Shown here: piece by piece, positions 23,161 to 34,272 of the stretch | Numbering within the stretch: position 1 is the first letter of the stretch | How the letters are laid out: every line of letters begins with the position of its first letter | Assembly (NCBI GenBank): GCA_036927565.1 | Contig: JAYESD010000001.1 | Location: 72,869,751 to 72,933,750, forward strand | Length of the DNA stretch: 64,000 bases | Direction: 5' to 3' | Source: Tuctoria greenei | Taxonomy: Eukaryota; Streptophyta; Magnoliopsida; Poales; Poaceae | The notes under the pieces: generated by a model | The model's input: the letters and a program-made list of their open reading frames with translations, nothing else | Database searches by the model: none | What the model was told of the DNA's origin: nothing | Translations under genes and position numbers: made by a program

Positions 23161-24642
23161 TGTGGGGACCGGAGTCCACACATCCGAGGATCTCATTGGG
23201 TGGTACCGTGCGATGCGGCACCTAACAGCACACACAAAAAGGATACCAAAACATATAAAGTTTTCATTTCATAATAAGAAGAGTTTACAAAAGAGTGTAC
23301 AATAGAAGTACACACGCAGCGGAAAATACATACTCATAATCTCACCTAACTAAGCAGGAGAGAAGGCGTCCATGCCCTAGGACGATTCTCACTAGCAACA
23401 CGGAGAACAATCAGCAGCGGCGTGGTTCACATGAGATTTACCTCGACACCTCGAGTCTCATGTACAACCTGAACAGTAGAAATAAAACTAATACCTGCAA
23501 AAAATCGTTAAAGCGCAAACGTGAGCATAAGGCTCAGCAAGACTTAACCGTCTCACTAGACAGATGCAAGGGACACTAAACATAGGTAAGGTGAAGCATA
23601 AATGACTCGCCTACAAGTTGATCCTTATAATCAAGTTTTAAGTAGCAAATGACATTTCCCAAGCACGGCACATCATGGGCTCCACAATCAAACAAGAAAC
23701 GCTTTACCAATGATATGACATGCTCGAGACACATAATGCTATTACAGCTAAAGTATGGGGAAATTGAAAACTTTTAATTATACTATCTCTAAATCATACA
23801 AGGTTGCAAAATAATTATAATTCAATATAATATGATTTTCTGGCTTCTTTAGTATTTACTACGTCACGACACAGTGAACAAGTGGTACTCTATTTACTCT
23901 ATTACAGTAATAGAGTACCACCTGTTCACTGTGTCGTGACGTAGTAAATACTAAAGAAGCCAGAAAATCATATTATATTGAATTATAATTATTTTGCAAC
24001 CTTGTATGATTTAGAGATAGTATAATTAAAAGTTTTCAATTTCCCCATACTTTAGCTGTAATAGCATTATGTGTCTCGAGCATGTCATATCATTGGTAAA
24101 GCGTTTCTTGTTTGATTGTGGAGCCCATGATGTGCCGTGCTTGGGAAATGTCATTTGCTACTTAAAACTTGATTATAAGGATCAACTTGTAGGCGAGTCA
24201 TTTATGCTTCACCTTACCTATGTTTAGTGTCCCTTGCATCTGTCTAGTGAGACGGTTAAGTCTTGCTGAGCCTTATGCTCACGTTTGCGCTTTAACGATT
24301 TTTTGCAGGTATTAGATTTATTTCTACTGTTCAGGTTGTACATGAGACTCGAGGTGTCGAGGTAAATCTCATGTGAACCACGCCGCTGCTGATTGTTCTC
24401 CGTGTTGCTAGTGAGAATCGTCCTAGGGCATGGACGCCTTCTCTCCTGCTTAGTTAGGTGAGACTATGAGTATGTATTTTCCGCTGCGTGTGTACTTCTA
24501 TTGTACACTCTTTTGTAAACTCTTCTTATTATGAAATGAAAACTTTATATGTTTTGGTATCCTTTTTGTGTGTGTTGTTAGGTGCCGCATCGCACGGTAC
24601 CACCCAATGAGATCCTCGGATGTGTGGACTCCGGTCCCCACA
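23161..24642. repeat. 1482-bp near-perfect inverted repeat (734-bp arms, 14-bp spacer)
   Basis: Arms 23161-23894 and 23909-24642 pair with a constant coordinate sum of 47803, so there is no indel. I found four mismatches: GAACAAGTGG against GAACAGGTGG, AATAAAACT against AATAAATCT, CATAATCTC against CATAGTCTC, and CAGCACAC against CAACACAC. A transcript through it would fold into one long hairpin. Confidence 0.95.
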
Positions 24643-24852
24643 GACAATACTTGGAAATTAAGGATTCTACACCTTAAGTTCCGAAATACAATAGCAAGCA
24701 TGTGCTATATGTAAAATTTTAACGAACTCCTATTTCTAGTGAACATGGGTTAACTCATATGATTCATGTGAGTTTGGATTTCCAAGTCTATTTTCAAAAT
24801 TTTTAAGTTCGCATTTTTGCATTCTTGTTCTTCCGAAAAACGGGCTTTTACA
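23161..24852 (-). mobile_element. LTR-only insertion containing a giant palindrome
   Basis: The insertion runs from TGTGGGGACC to GGGCTTTTACA (1692 bp) and is flanked by AGGAG at 23156-23160 and 24853-24857, so it integrated like an LTR retrotransposon. Its first ~740 bp and its last ~210 bp run in the same direction as the two ends of the 4-kb LTR at 52865-56831 (for example GCTCAGCAAGACTTAACCGT near 23533 and 53242, and the shared GCTTTTACA end). The middle of a normal LTR is missing. In its place is a reversed copy of the first ~740 bp. It is therefore a rearranged solo LTR of a Tekay-like family. The strand is given by that family. Confidence 0.85.
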
Positions 24853-24857
24853 AGGAG

Positions 24858-25461
24858 CTCTGTTGCCGACACGTGTACAGCAGCCCCGGACCTAACCTCC
24901 CGCAAGGGAAAGCTCTGGAGCTACTACATGTGGAGCCTCCGGACCTTCATCAACGTATACACTGGCAGATCTCCTTCAGCACGTTCATTCAAGTGACAAT
25001 CAAAGCGGCCGTTACAAGATTTGATTACGTGTCGTTAATGTTGTATTAACGACACACGATCAGAGCACTGTTAATAGGGGTAATGGAGCCATCAAGGCAC
25101 ATTATTACACTACTAACCATGCTTAATACCCGTAGACAGTGTATTAGGCAATTTAATACACCGGGGCCACATGTCGGGCCAGGTGAATGATGTAATGGTC
25201 ATTCCTTAGAACTATAAAAGGGTTGTTCCGCACGAACCCAGGGTTATCTGATCCAAGCTAACCCAAATACTAGGGAAGAGACTCATACAATACAAGAACA
25301 CAAACCCCGTGGAGTAGGGTGTTGCGCTCAGGCAGCCCGAACCACGTAAATCTCCTGTGTCACCATCTCGTTCTCGATCTTTAAGTGCCCCAACCGAAAA
25401 AAGAACCTCTGCGAACTACATTTGGTAGTACCGGGGGAAGTGTCATTGCTACACTTTGACA
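24858..25461 (+). repeat. Tat 5' LTR, second piece, with promoter
   Basis: Resumes after the AGGAG duplication at CTCTGTTGCCGACACG and ends CTTTGACA at 25461. TATAAAAG at 25213-25220 is conserved at 39649-39656 in the 3' LTR and would drive + strand transcription. Confidence 0.9.
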
Positions 25462-25480
25462 TTTGGCGCGCCAGGAAGGG
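25462..25480 (+). promoter_or_regulatory. Tat primer binding site
   Basis: TTTGGCGCGCCAGGAAGGG directly follows the LTR, in the position and style of primer sites of grass Tat/RIRE2-type elements. I do not assign the tRNA. Confidence 0.75.
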
Positions 25481-25501
25481 GGCACTTCACAAGATCTCAA
25501 G

Positions 25502-27316
25502 ATGGTGAATTCTACCACAGGATCATCCAATGGCCACAGTGCTGAACAACCTGCTGAAGGCAATCCCTCCAACGCTCACCAGCTAGCAGGTGCCATTGTT
25601 CTAGCAAACACTATGGCACCACGGCCACCATCTGTTCTGGCCAACAATGTTAGGCTACAAGATGGTGCATCTTCGTCGATCACAGCATCGACAAACAACA
25701 ACCCCGAACACGCGCTCATTGCTGCGCGAGCTCTCCTACAACACCCACTGCCTCCAGGTGCACCCCAGGGTGCTATGGAGCAATGGAAGGCTAATGTTGA
25801 CCATCTGGTTGCAGCTGCTGCTGTAGGCATCAGCAATCAAGGTCCTCCCCCTTCGGGGTGAGCACCATCACAATGACGGACCTTGTACGGTCGACTTGGT
25901 CCACAAGTCTCGCCATAAAGGAGACATGTTGCATCCCAGCAGGTGACTTCGTTGCCTCCCGGGGCACGACGCACCCACATCATTACTAGGATTCTGACTC
26001 ATGACCTGTGGTCGGAACTGGACCATCATTACCTGCAGTAGGACGGTCGTGTCCATATTGAGCGTGCTCGTGAAAGGCAAGAGGCTCAAGACAACCCAGG
26101 TCCTCAGGGAGTACGAGGAGGCTGTTCTGCCCTGGCCACGCATTTGCGCATAGTCAGATGGCCACAGAAGTTCTGGCCTCAATTGCCGAAAAAATTCGAC
26201 GAGACTGTCAACCCCGCCGAATTCCTTCAAATCTACTCTACTGCCATACTGGCAGCGGGGGTGATGAGGCTGTGATGGCCAATTACTTCCCGGTGGCTTT
26301 AACTGGGACTGCAAGGTCCTGGTTCATGAGTCTTCCACCTGACTCCATTAATAGTTGGGCAGAGCTATGCAAGCGGTTCACTGCCACTTTGGGAGTTCTT
26401 ACACCCAGCCTGGCACTGAATTGGATTTGTTTGCTATAAAGCAGACATTGGGGGAATCGCTGCGATCCTTCATCCAGCGGTTTTCTCACGTACGGAATAC
26501 TATTCCTTTAATCTTGAGCTCTTTTGTTATCGTTGCATTAAGACAGGGTATTCGAGATAAGAAGATGCTGAAGAAGCTGGCTATCAAATAAGTCACTAGC
26601 GTTACGAAACTCTTCAGTCTAGCCGACAAATGTGCTAGAGCTATGGAGGGTTGTGAAATGCACTCCAAACTAGCTCCGGAGGACAACAAGAAGTCCTCCA
26701 AAACTGAAGTCGCTACCACCGGTAGTGGCAAGAAGAAAAAGAAGCCCAACGACAAAAAGAAGATGTCGGCCGGCACACCGACCGCTGCAGCTGCTGTAGC
26801 TCTGGGTGGTCGGGGGCCACGCCCTGGGAAGTGACCTCGTCCTTCATTAGAAGACGCTAACAGTTCAAAGGCGTGGTGTCCGATTCACAAGACGGACAGA
26901 CACAACTTGGAAGAATGTCGGGAGGTCCAGAACCTTGTCGAGCACTATAACAAGCGCCGGAAAGAAGCTCCTTTATGTCAATGGGAAGGAAAGCAAAAAG
27001 TCAATGAAGCTCCAGCTGAAGAGGAGCTAGGTTTCCAGGACCCCAAGAAGGTCCTAAAAGCTGTTTACAGCACTATCGAAGACGACTCCGACGTCTCTGA
27101 CAACGAGCACTGGAAAACCCTAAACACCATCTATGGTGGTTCTTGGGACATCACCTCTCACTGCATCCTCAAGAGAATGCAGCAAGACATGGCCGTGGCA
27201 GCTCCCACTGCTAAGGCGGAGCCACATCGGAAGTGGATGGATACTCCCATCATTGTCGATGCTTCGGACTGCCCTCGAAACATGATTGGGGCTGGCCAAC
27301 TCCCGTTGATGGTGTC
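25502..27316 (+). pseudogene. gag: Tat gag remnant
   Basis: The start is ATG 25502, 41 bases after the LTR and in frame with a 120-codon N-terminal piece that ends at a TGA near 25861. A capsid-type region follows at about 26150-26600: FDETVNPAEFLQIYSTAIL, then after a one-base loss near 26255 GDEAVMANYFPVALTGTARSW, then GESLRSFIQRFSHVRN. Then come a lysine-rich segment, two stops (near 26589 and 26834) and a histidine-rich knuckle, CPIHKTDRHNLEEC (CX3HX4HX4C, near 26,880-26,930), the variant typical of Tat gags. The frame continues to the edge of the solo LTR at 27317 and resumes as protease at 30093. Structural protein of the particle; not functional here. Confidence 0.88.
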
Positions 27317-27812
27317 TGTGACGCCCGGTTCCGAAAACTGAACCAAGCTAATGCATATGTGTGCCCAGGATGTTCAACACACATACACGAGTGCAATCAC
27401 AAAAGAGTATACAGAAAATTACCACAGAACAAGATTAATTATCAAATTTTATTACACAAACCATATTATCCTCAAATACAAGCTCTAATGAAAATCAATG
27501 ACAAGTTCAACTAATGCAGCGGAAATAAACTAATTAAGCAACTAAGCAAACTAAGCAAAAAGGAATAGCGCAGCTCCATGCAACACCACAGGCAAAGCTG
27601 ACGGTAGACACGGCCTAGAACTCCGCATTATCACCATTAAACTCACAATTCTGACCTGCAACTGTTGGGGGGATTGCAAGAGTGAGTACATGTCGTACTC
27701 AGCAAGTGTGGAAAGTATGACATGTGGCTGATTCAAATGACGACAATAATAAGTGCAAGTGCTGAAAAGTACAGTAAAACATTTGAAAAAGCAATGTATC
27801 ATATTTATGTGA

Positions 27813-27970
27813 AGTAAACCCATCATAAACCATGTAACCATAATAATACCAGTCCATAATTCACCATTACCAATAACCATAATCAATGTCATAAACCATA
27901 ATTCCATCCATAACCATAGCCATAATCATAATATCAACCATAACCATTACCAAACCATAACCATCCCAAA
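27813..27970. repeat. CCATAA-rich degenerate microsatellite
   Basis: About 20 variants of ACCATAA, CCATAAT and ACCATTACC follow one another with no fixed longer period. It lies inside the solo LTR. Confidence 0.8.
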
Positions 27971-29727
27971 TCCCAATATCCCTCTAATCATGGAAGTTGT
28001 CCAGGTGCTCATAACCGGGAGCACAGCTATCATGATAGTTTTAATTAACTCTACAGAGTTTGTACCTCTTTACCCACGTGTTCGTGATTTCATCACCTTT
28101 CGGCGACTAAGAATCTCCCTTATGCCCATGACCCATCAGTCATATTACACACTTCCGTCGGTGTGTGGCCAAGAGATCACAAAATAGCCTTTATAAACGG
28201 ATTACTAGCCTATTTAGACCCCACTGAGGTTTCACCGGTGGCGATGCCTCCAACTGAGCACATCTTCAACCAAGGGCCCCCTCTTGAGCCATTCGGATCC
28301 CAGGGTAGTCCCACCAATCATCAACAAACCCAATCTGACTACCCCTTCCCCGAGCATCCATAATGGTCCAAATAGCACTGGCAAAGCCCTAATTAATCAG
28401 CTACGCCGCACCCATACTTGGCCTCGTGGTGGCACTGTAGTCCTGGCTTATTCTCGCATGAAGCGGTCCGTAGATCTAAAGCAAGCAAACCACCATATCA
28501 TCCAACCCATCCACATACCAGGCTTGCTTAGATCACCCATTACCATACCATATTTAACCAGTTCATGTTAACCGTAATCTCATCCATGCATAATTAAATT
28601 GAGTGGTATAGTTGTTTTCCATCCCAGTTGATTAAGCGAAGCAAAATTTAAAAACCCTTCCCGACTCTCTCTACCATAAATTCCAGGTGACAAGGGTGGT
28701 CAACAATTCTAGTAAACTTCCTACCATAGGTTTCTCATCAAATTGACACAAGCATGCAATTTTGTAAACAAAACATTTATTTAAAAAACAGGATCAATAT
28801 GCTTCAAGGACACTTGCCTTGCTCCGGCGGATAGGGTTGCTCAAGCGCTTCGAAGTTTTGATTCTGGAAATCCTCGTACACGATCTCTTGAGCACTTCCC
28901 TCTACTCGTGATCACATATACAAGAATATACATACAAATCAACACAATGCATACATACTAATCAACATGCGATGATATCCATGCATGCAAAGTTTAATAA
29001 TTAATTAACTACGGTTGTTTATTAATTAGATGCAACTAGTTCATACGTGTTCATATGGGTTTACGGGGGTTTTAGAGTGGATTAATACTTCTGAAAATAA
29101 AAAGACAATGCAACAAAAATCAATTTACGTCTATTAGATCTAATACGGTTGCTAAAATTTGCATCGGAAACATAGTCTACCGTAGATGCGATGGCTTCGA
29201 TGATCGCGGGATAGGGACAATGCGTAGACGAAGTAGATGCGCAAGGTCCTCCGGCGGCACGACGACGGCGACGCGATGGCGACGATGATCTCTGGCGGAC
29301 GACGGCGCTCTAATCTTTTTCCTCCTCTTCTTCCCCTCCTTTTTCTTCCTTTTCTTCCCTGCGGCGCCTCTGTTCTCTGGTTTCTTTTGCCTTCTGTACT
29401 GGCAGCTTTTCTGTGGCTGGCGGCGTTTTCTGGGATCGGGGAAAAACCCTTCGGAGGTCGTCGGTATTTATAGGCACGCTAGCGTGATACGGGAGGTCGA
29501 ACGTTCGGCGCGTAACCGACTCGGTCGGGCTTGAGCGCGTGCGTGAGGGCGCGGGAGTCGCGCGGATCGGGGCGAGGCGCGGGAATCGCGTGATTCGGCG
29601 CAGCGTCGGGCGGGTGTGGCGCGGTCGCGCTCGGTGAGGCGCGGGAGGAGCGGCCGGATCGGGGCTCGTGCGCGCGCGGAGGGCTGCGGGGTGTGTGGCC
29701 GGCTGGGCCGTTTGGCCTGGCCGGCGG

Positions 29728-29935
29728 CTGTTTGTTTTTTTTCTTTTCTCTTTTTTTTCTTTTTATATTATTATTATTATTATATATTTTATTATTTATA
29801 TTTTATTTACTTTATTTATCTTATTCATTTTATTTATTTATTATTTTATATATGTATATATTTATTAATATATAATTTATTTATATATATTTCTTTTTAT
29901 ATATTATTATTATTATTTTACATTTATTCCCTAAT
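29728..29935. repeat. T-rich and (TTA)n/(TA)n low-complexity tract
   Basis: Poly-T with TTTTCTTTT, then ATTATTATTATT and TATATATTT runs, directly after a CpG-rich block. Long frames here (phenylalanine, tyrosine and isoleucine strings) are composition artefacts. Confidence 0.9.
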
Positions 29936-30092
29936 ACATGTGTTAGGCTATAATTATTATTTTCTCTTTCTTCTTTTTGCTACACCATATATGTATGGTT
30001 TATCTTTTATTATCTTTCTTTTATCCTACTAATGTTTAATGCATAATTATGTATGCAATGCATGATGCGAAAGTTGAGGGTGTTACAGTGTC

Positions 30093-30669
30093 ACCCACCA
30101 TTAACGATATTCAAATCCCTAATGTAATGGTGAACGGAGGTTCCAGGCTAAACCTCATAAGCTTCGAAGCTTTCATTAAGCTTTAGCTCCGGCCTTTGGA
30201 TCTTCATCCATCCAGACCTTTCTCCGGGGTAGGTCCGGGAACCATTACTCCTCTCGGTTCCATCACACTCCCAGTGACCTTCGGGGCTCGGGAGAACTAC
30301 AGAACTGAGAAATTGGTCTTTGATGTCGCGCAGATCAGTCTGCCGTTCAATGCCATTCTAGGTAGGACAGCCTTGTACTAGTTCATGGCCACATCTCATT
30401 ATGGTTACTTAGTGTTGAAGATCCCAACACCCACGGGCATTCTCCGGATCCACGGAGATCGCACCGCAGAAGATACTACTCTAGAAGAAATCTATGTGCT
30501 TACCACAGCGCAAGAGGAAGCATCTAGTAAGGAGCCAGCTCCAAATCCTCCGAGCATTTGTCATAAAGGCTCTACCTCCGCACCTCGTGTGCAACCAAGC
30601 GGCGACACCGACGTTCCCATAAAAGTCCTCCAAATTGGTTCTGACGTTGCTCAGACTAACTGCATATGA
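30093..30669 (+). pseudogene. pol: Tat aspartic protease remnant
   Basis: Continues the gag-pol reading after the solo LTR. PTINDIQIPNVMVNGGSRLNLIS corresponds to the retropepsin start, where a DGGS or DSGS active site is expected. Here the catalytic aspartate codon reads as asparagine (NGGS), which should abolish activity. The flap and C-terminal part follow: PLGSITLPVTFG, then FNAILGRTALY, a normal end for Tat proteases. Stops occur near 30183 and 30379. The remaining frame to 30669 is a protease-RT linker rich in acidic residues and serine. Confidence 0.85.
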
Positions 30670-32400
30670 GGAGGTTTGAACAACAAATAGGAACACGCGC
30701 TCATCACTTTCCCCGGGCGAACGTTGACGTGTTTGCCTGGAAACCATCACAAATGCCTAGGATCCCTGGGGAGGTGATTTAGCACAATCTGAAGATTTAC
30801 CCAGACGCACGGCCTCTACACCAGAAGCCCTGAAGCAATCAATCGACCGACAAAACTTCATCCGACAGATAATCAAGAAGTTGCCCAAAGCTGGATTTAT
30901 CCAGGAAGTCTTCCATCCAAAATGGCTGGAAAACCCAGTTGTTGTACCCCAGGCCGGTGGGAATCTTCGAATGTGTATCGACTGCACCGCCTTAAATAAG
31001 GCATGTCCAAAGGATCCATTTCCACTACCTAGAATAGATCAGATAATGGACTCCACCTCCGAGTGTGAGCTATTGTGTTTCTTAGATGCATATTCTTTAC
31101 ATCATCAAATCCAAATGTCTAAGGAAGATGAAGAGCATACTGCCTTCATAACACTAGATGGATTGTACTATTATACTGCCATGCCATTCAATCTTCAAAA
31201 TGCTGCTTTAACATTTGTGCGAGCTATGTACAAAACATTTGGAGAGATAATTAGATACTTGGTGGAGGTGTATGTCGATGACATCATTGTGAAAATCAAA
31301 AACAAGGAGTCACTCCTTGACAACTTACAAGCCATCTTCGACAAGCTGCGCACCACACGCACCAAGGTGAACCTGGACAAGTGTGTCTTCGGGGTAGGCT
31401 CCGGGAAGCTTCTGGAGTTCTTGGTGACTCAACGAGGAATTGAGGCAAATCCGGCGAAGATCAAGGCCATAGAAGATATGCGACCCCCAGCCCGCATTAA
31501 CGATGTCTAGAAGCTAACTAGATGCTTAGCTACGCTCAGCCGGTTTATCTCAAGACTGGCAGAACGGGCGCTACCCTTTTTCAAACTCTTGAGGAAGTCC
31601 GGACCATTTCATTGGTCTGGAGAAGCTGAAAAGGCGTTTCAAGAACTGAAACAACTCCTCACCACACTACCGATATTGGTAGCTCCTAATCCTGGTGAGC
31701 CTTTACTGCTTCACATTTTGGCAACCATCGAAGTTGTCAATATGGTCCTGGTTGCGGAAAGACCAGAGCCACATCCAATCTAGGAGTCCAGACCCCTCCT
31801 GGAGGGTCCGCAATCACCTGAAGGAGTGACTGGGTCCTAGCTCCCAGACACGGAACCTCAAAATGAAATGCTAGGACATTAACCTTATTCGTCTGAGGAG
31901 GTTCACCTGGCTGACCAAGATGATCTGGATCCTTCCAGCGAGGTCCGATTCGAACAAGAAGGAGTTTGTGACCCCTCCGGGAGGGTCCAAGAAGCACAGA
32001 CTAAAGGTCCGAAACCCCCCAACAAGATCCGGGTCGATGGAGAAGAAGCTCCAGGTCCATTTGATAGGGTCCGGACCATCCAACGCCCCGTGTACTTCAT
32101 CAGTGAAGTACTCCACGACGCCAAGACAAGATACATTGAGGTGCATAAACTACTTTACACAGTTCTTATTGCCTCAAGGAAGCTTCGTCACTACTTCCAA
32201 GCCCACAAAATATCAGTGGTAACTTCTTTCCCACTGCGTGCTATTTGCATAACCCTAACTCTACCAGGAACATTGCAAAGTGGGCAGCAGAACTGGCCGA
32301 ATTTGATCTAGAATTTGTGTCACGACAAGCAATCAAAAGTCAAGCTTTGGCTGGCTTCATGGCGGAATGGACTCCCTCTCCATCAAATCTTGGGGGCTAC
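30670..32400 (+). pseudogene. pol: Tat reverse transcriptase and first RNase H remnant
   Basis: RT blocks in order: GFIQEVFHPKWLENPVVV, NLRMCIDCTALNKACPKD, FPLPRIDQIMD, then MPFNLQNAALTF (normally MPFGLKNAG), then the catalytic YVDD at 31271-31282, intact. Several stops precede 30881, and one follows at 31508-31510. The connection and RNase H part includes FHWSGEAEKAFQELKQLL and PVYFISEVLHDAKTRYIEVHKLLY. Between these (31783-32068) is a linker of about 285 bp full of GGAGGGTCCG-like motifs and stops. The end, AIKSQALAGFMAEWTP, is a typical Tat RNase H C-terminus. Confidence 0.92.
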
Positions 32401-33027
32401 AGTGAGCAGAAACCAGAAGCCAAAGTTCCGGTATTCACCAAGCCTCACTGGACCCTCTACTTCGACGGCTCCGTGCAAAAGCAGGGGGCCGGAGTTGGAA
32501 TCCTTCTCCTGTCTCCGACTAGGGAGAAAGTCAAGTACATGGTACACCTTGGTTTCAAGGTAACCAACAACATGGCAGAGTATGAAGCTCTCATCTACGG
32601 ACTCAATGTGGCACTATCTTATGGTGTCAAACAGCTGTTGGTAAAGGGAGATTCTCAACTCATCATCAAACAATTCAAAGGTGAATGTTCCTGCAACAAT
32701 CCCCAACAAGTTGCTTATCTCCTTGAATTCCAGAGGCTTCAAAAGGACTTCGAAGTCCTGGATCTCCATCATGTTCAGCATCTTCATAACGCTGAAGCCG
32801 ACAAACTCTCGATGAAAGCCTCAACTGGAGCTCCGGCTCCTGACGGAATCTTCGTTCGGAGGTTGTTAAAACCAATAGCTCAGCCTGCCAAACTGAGCGA
32901 AGGGGGCGAGACAGCACCTCAAAGCTGGCAGTCCGGTGGCCCTGCTTCCATGGCGTCCACCAAGGGTCGTAGGCGCTGTCGAGAGCTCCAAGCAACCCAG
33001 CACGCAAGACTCAAAAGCTCAAGTTAG
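32401..33027 (+). pseudogene. pol: Tat second RNase H (archaeal-type, aRNH) remnant
   Basis: Starts at WTLYFDGSVQKQGAGVGILL, which holds the first catalytic aspartate. It continues through NNMAEYEALIYGL (glutamate), LLVKGDSQLIIKQ (second aspartate) and HNAEADKLSMKA (last acidic residue), so all four metal-binding positions are kept. This stretch is open from 32245 to 33027, the longest intact pol segment of the element. An extra RNase H between the usual RNase H and integrase is a known feature of the Tat lineage. Confidence 0.9.
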
Positions 33028-34272
33028 ATCTGATGCATGGATCTCGGAGATCCGGGTCTACTTGAAAGTCAACATCCCTCCTGAAGACAATGTAACTCTT
33101 GATCAGATTGTCAGATTGGCTAAAAGATACACGTTGGTAGAAGGGGATCTCTACCGACATGGTGCCAACGGCATCCTAATGCAGTGCACTACATGGGAAG
33201 AAGGCCGCGAGCTCCTCGCGGATATCCATGGAGGCGAGTGTGGGAACCGTGCTTCTTCCCGCACGCTGGTTGGTAAAGCCTTTCAGCATGGCTTTTACTG
33301 GCCCACAACACTTCAGAATGCGGTTGAGCTATTGAAAAAATGTGAAGCATGTCAGTTCCATGCAAAATAGATTCACACACTGGCTCAATCGCGACAAATG
33401 ATACCTCCTACATGGCCATTAGTTGTGTGGGGTATGGACATCTTGGGACCTTTTTCAAAAGCTGTCGGAGGTTACAGGTTCATGTATGTCGCCATCGACA
33501 AGTTCACTAAGTGGCCGGAAGCAACTCCAGTTGTGACAATCAACAAGCAATCAACAATCAAGTTCTTGAAGCCTATTATATGCAGATTTTGAGTTCCGAA
33601 CAAAGTCATAACTGACAACGGAACTCAATTTACAAGTGCTGCATTTCAAGAATATTGCAAAGACCTCGGCATTTAACTTAGCTACGCCTCTGTAGCTCAC
33701 CCAGCGAGTAATAGACAAGCCGAGAGGGCAAATGCAGAAATATTAAAGGGACTCAATACGCACACGTACGAGCACCTAAGAAAGCATGGAGCCAACTGGA
33801 TTGAAGAGCTTTTGTCCACACTATGGGCGAACAGGAAAACACCTAACAGGTCAACTGGGGAGGCTCCATTCTTCCTGGTGTACAGAGCTAAAGCAGTCCT
33901 TCCTCCAGAGATCACCTTGGGGTCCCTCCGGATCCAGACCTTCAACCAAGCCATGCAGGACCAGCTCCGGCACGAAGACCTTGACCTCGTCGACGAGGGA
34001 AGGTGCCAAGCAGCTGTTCGGAATGCCCGCTATCGCCAAGCACTCCGGCGCTATCATCAAAGGCATGTGCGTAACTGACAACTCGAGGAAGGTGATCTGG
34101 TGCTTCGGATAATACTAACTCGTGATGGAATGAACAAACTTTCCCCCAGCTGGGATGGTCCATTCCGAGTGATCAAACTATCCCGGCCCGGATGCGTTCG
34201 CTTAGCAACTGAGGATGGGACTCCGCTTCCTAATCCTTGGAACATCGAGCACCTCCATAAGTTTTATACTTA
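33028..34272 (+). pseudogene. pol: Tat integrase remnant
   Basis: The N-terminal zinc-binding region is HGGECGNRASSR...GFYWPTTLQNAVELLKKCEACQ (HHCC type). The core has WGMDILGPF, VITDNGTQFTS and NRQAERANAEILKGL, keeping the D, D and E positions. The C-terminal part LEEGDLVLRI...LSPSWDGPFRV...NPWNIEHLHKFY ends at a stop at 34270-34272. Stops interrupt near 33368, 33590, 33674 and 34076. No chromodomain follows, as expected for Tat and in contrast to the Tekay-like element at 52865-61199. Confidence 0.92.

Larger units (their letters stand above)
27317..30087 (-). mobile_element. Solo LTR, 2771 bp, Tekay/Del-type ends
   Basis: TGTGACGCCC...GGGTGTTACA flanked by GTGTC at 27312-27316 and 30088-30092. 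It contains no gag or pol. On the minus strand it starts TGTAACACCC, the usual start of Tekay/Del-type LTRs, hence the strand call. Removing it and one GTGTC rejoins the Tat gag and protease reading. Inside are a CCATAA-rich stretch, a CpG-rich zone (29,470-29,700) and a long T/AT-rich tract. Confidence 0.88.

Noticed and set aside
29616..30032. 138-codon + frame rich in F, Y, I, L resembling a membrane protein
   Set aside because: It lies on a poly-T and (TTA)n tract of a solo LTR, so the hydrophobic string is a composition artefact.
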